DNA from: Bacillota bacterium
GTDB lineage: Bacteria > Bacillota > Clostridia > Lachnospirales > Lachnospiraceae
Direction of reading: 5' to 3'
Assembly (NCBI GenBank): GCA_017861355.1
Contig: JAGFXQ010000363.1
Span: 1-5,454 of the forward strand
Length of the DNA: 5,454 nt
Shown here: positions 5,209 through 5,454 of the stretch, piece after piece
Position numbering within the stretch: position 1 is the first letter of the stretch
Layout: every line of letters starts with the position of its first letter
Program-made: the position numbers and the translations under genes
Notes under the pieces: model-generated
The model's database searches: none
The model's input: the letters and a program-made list of their open reading frames with translations, nothing else
What the model was told of the DNA's origin: nothing

Positions 5209-5454
5209 ATGGAACAAAATAATATCAGACAGAAGTTAGAGCGAAGGGAACATGAGATACTGAGTCCCTATGCAGCATTTTCAGATCAGTCTCTTGGCAG
5301 GGACCGCTATGAAGAACCCTGTGATATCAGACCGATTTACCAAAGAGACCGGGATCGTGTTCTGCATTCCAAAGCATTTCGAAGATTAAAACATAAAACA
5401 CAAGTATTTTTAGCGCCGGAAGGCGACCATTATAGAACCAGACTGACCCACACC
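5209..5454 (+). CDS. dgt: Deoxyguanosinetriphosphate triphosphohydrolase-like protein, N-terminal part (3' truncated)
   Basis: The first 82 residues of an HD-domain dNTP triphosphohydrolase, a family that splits dGTP (or other dNTPs) into the nucleoside and triphosphate in the cytoplasm. Diagnostic stretches are LSPYAAFSDQSLGRDR (18-33), DIRPIYQRDRDRVLHSKAFRRLKHKTQVF (39-67) and EGDHYRTRLTHT (71-82). H81 in RLTHT is the expected first metal ligand of the HD site; the HD pair and catalytic residues lie beyond the right edge. The start is set by a strong RBS. In many clostridia this gene stands ahead of dnaG and rpoD, so those may follow, but that is outside the window. Among the family, the DRDRVLHSKAFRRLKHKTQVF pattern fits the shorter dGTPase-like proteins common in Gram-positive bacteria; the true substrate is unknown. 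Confidence 0.93.
   Translation, partial: MEQNNIRQKLERREHEILSPYAAFSDQSLGRDRYEEPCDIRPIYQRDRDRVLHSKAFRRLKHKTQVFLAPEGDHYRTRLTHT

Overview
The window reads as chromosomal DNA of a low-to-moderate GC Gram-positive anaerobe, most likely a clostridium (Lachnospiraceae-like). Pointers are the strong AGGAGG-type ribosome binding sites, consensus TTGACA/TATAAT promoters, a FeoB carrying the Cys-rich C-terminal tail common in Clostridia, a QueH-type (not QueG-type) queuosine enzyme, and a dGTPase-family gene at the right edge. All six genes lie on the + strand; the minus strand shows no convincing gene.

Block 1 (1-1509) is the end of an operon. The 3' part of hisC (histidinol-phosphate aminotransferase) overlaps a stand-alone CheY-like receiver protein by 26 bases. 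That gene overlaps queH (epoxyqueuosine reductase) by the ATGA tetranucleotide. A strong intrinsic terminator follows.

Block 2 (1523-4331) is an iron(II) uptake operon. A perfect consensus sigma-A promoter is followed at once by a near-perfect Fur box, then feoA and feoB with overlapping stop and start codons. FeoB has three notable parts: a His-rich insert after the G domain, an exact 30-bp in-frame tandem duplication in the membrane domain, and a Cys-rich membrane tail fused at the C-terminus. A 315-base gap with a stem-loop terminator ends the block.

Block 3 (4370-5110) is a single gene with its own promoter, encoding a CadD/LysE-superfamily membrane transporter. It is probably a metal or other ion exporter; the substrate cannot be read from the sequence. 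A composite inverted repeat follows it.

Block 4 (5209-5454) is the start of a dGTP triphosphohydrolase-like HD-domain gene that runs off the right edge.

No phage, insertion sequence, CRISPR, tRNA or rRNA was seen. I see no wholly new system. The most interesting signals are the recent-looking duplication in feoB, its metal-binding additions, and the orphan receiver gene embedded between two metabolic genes.
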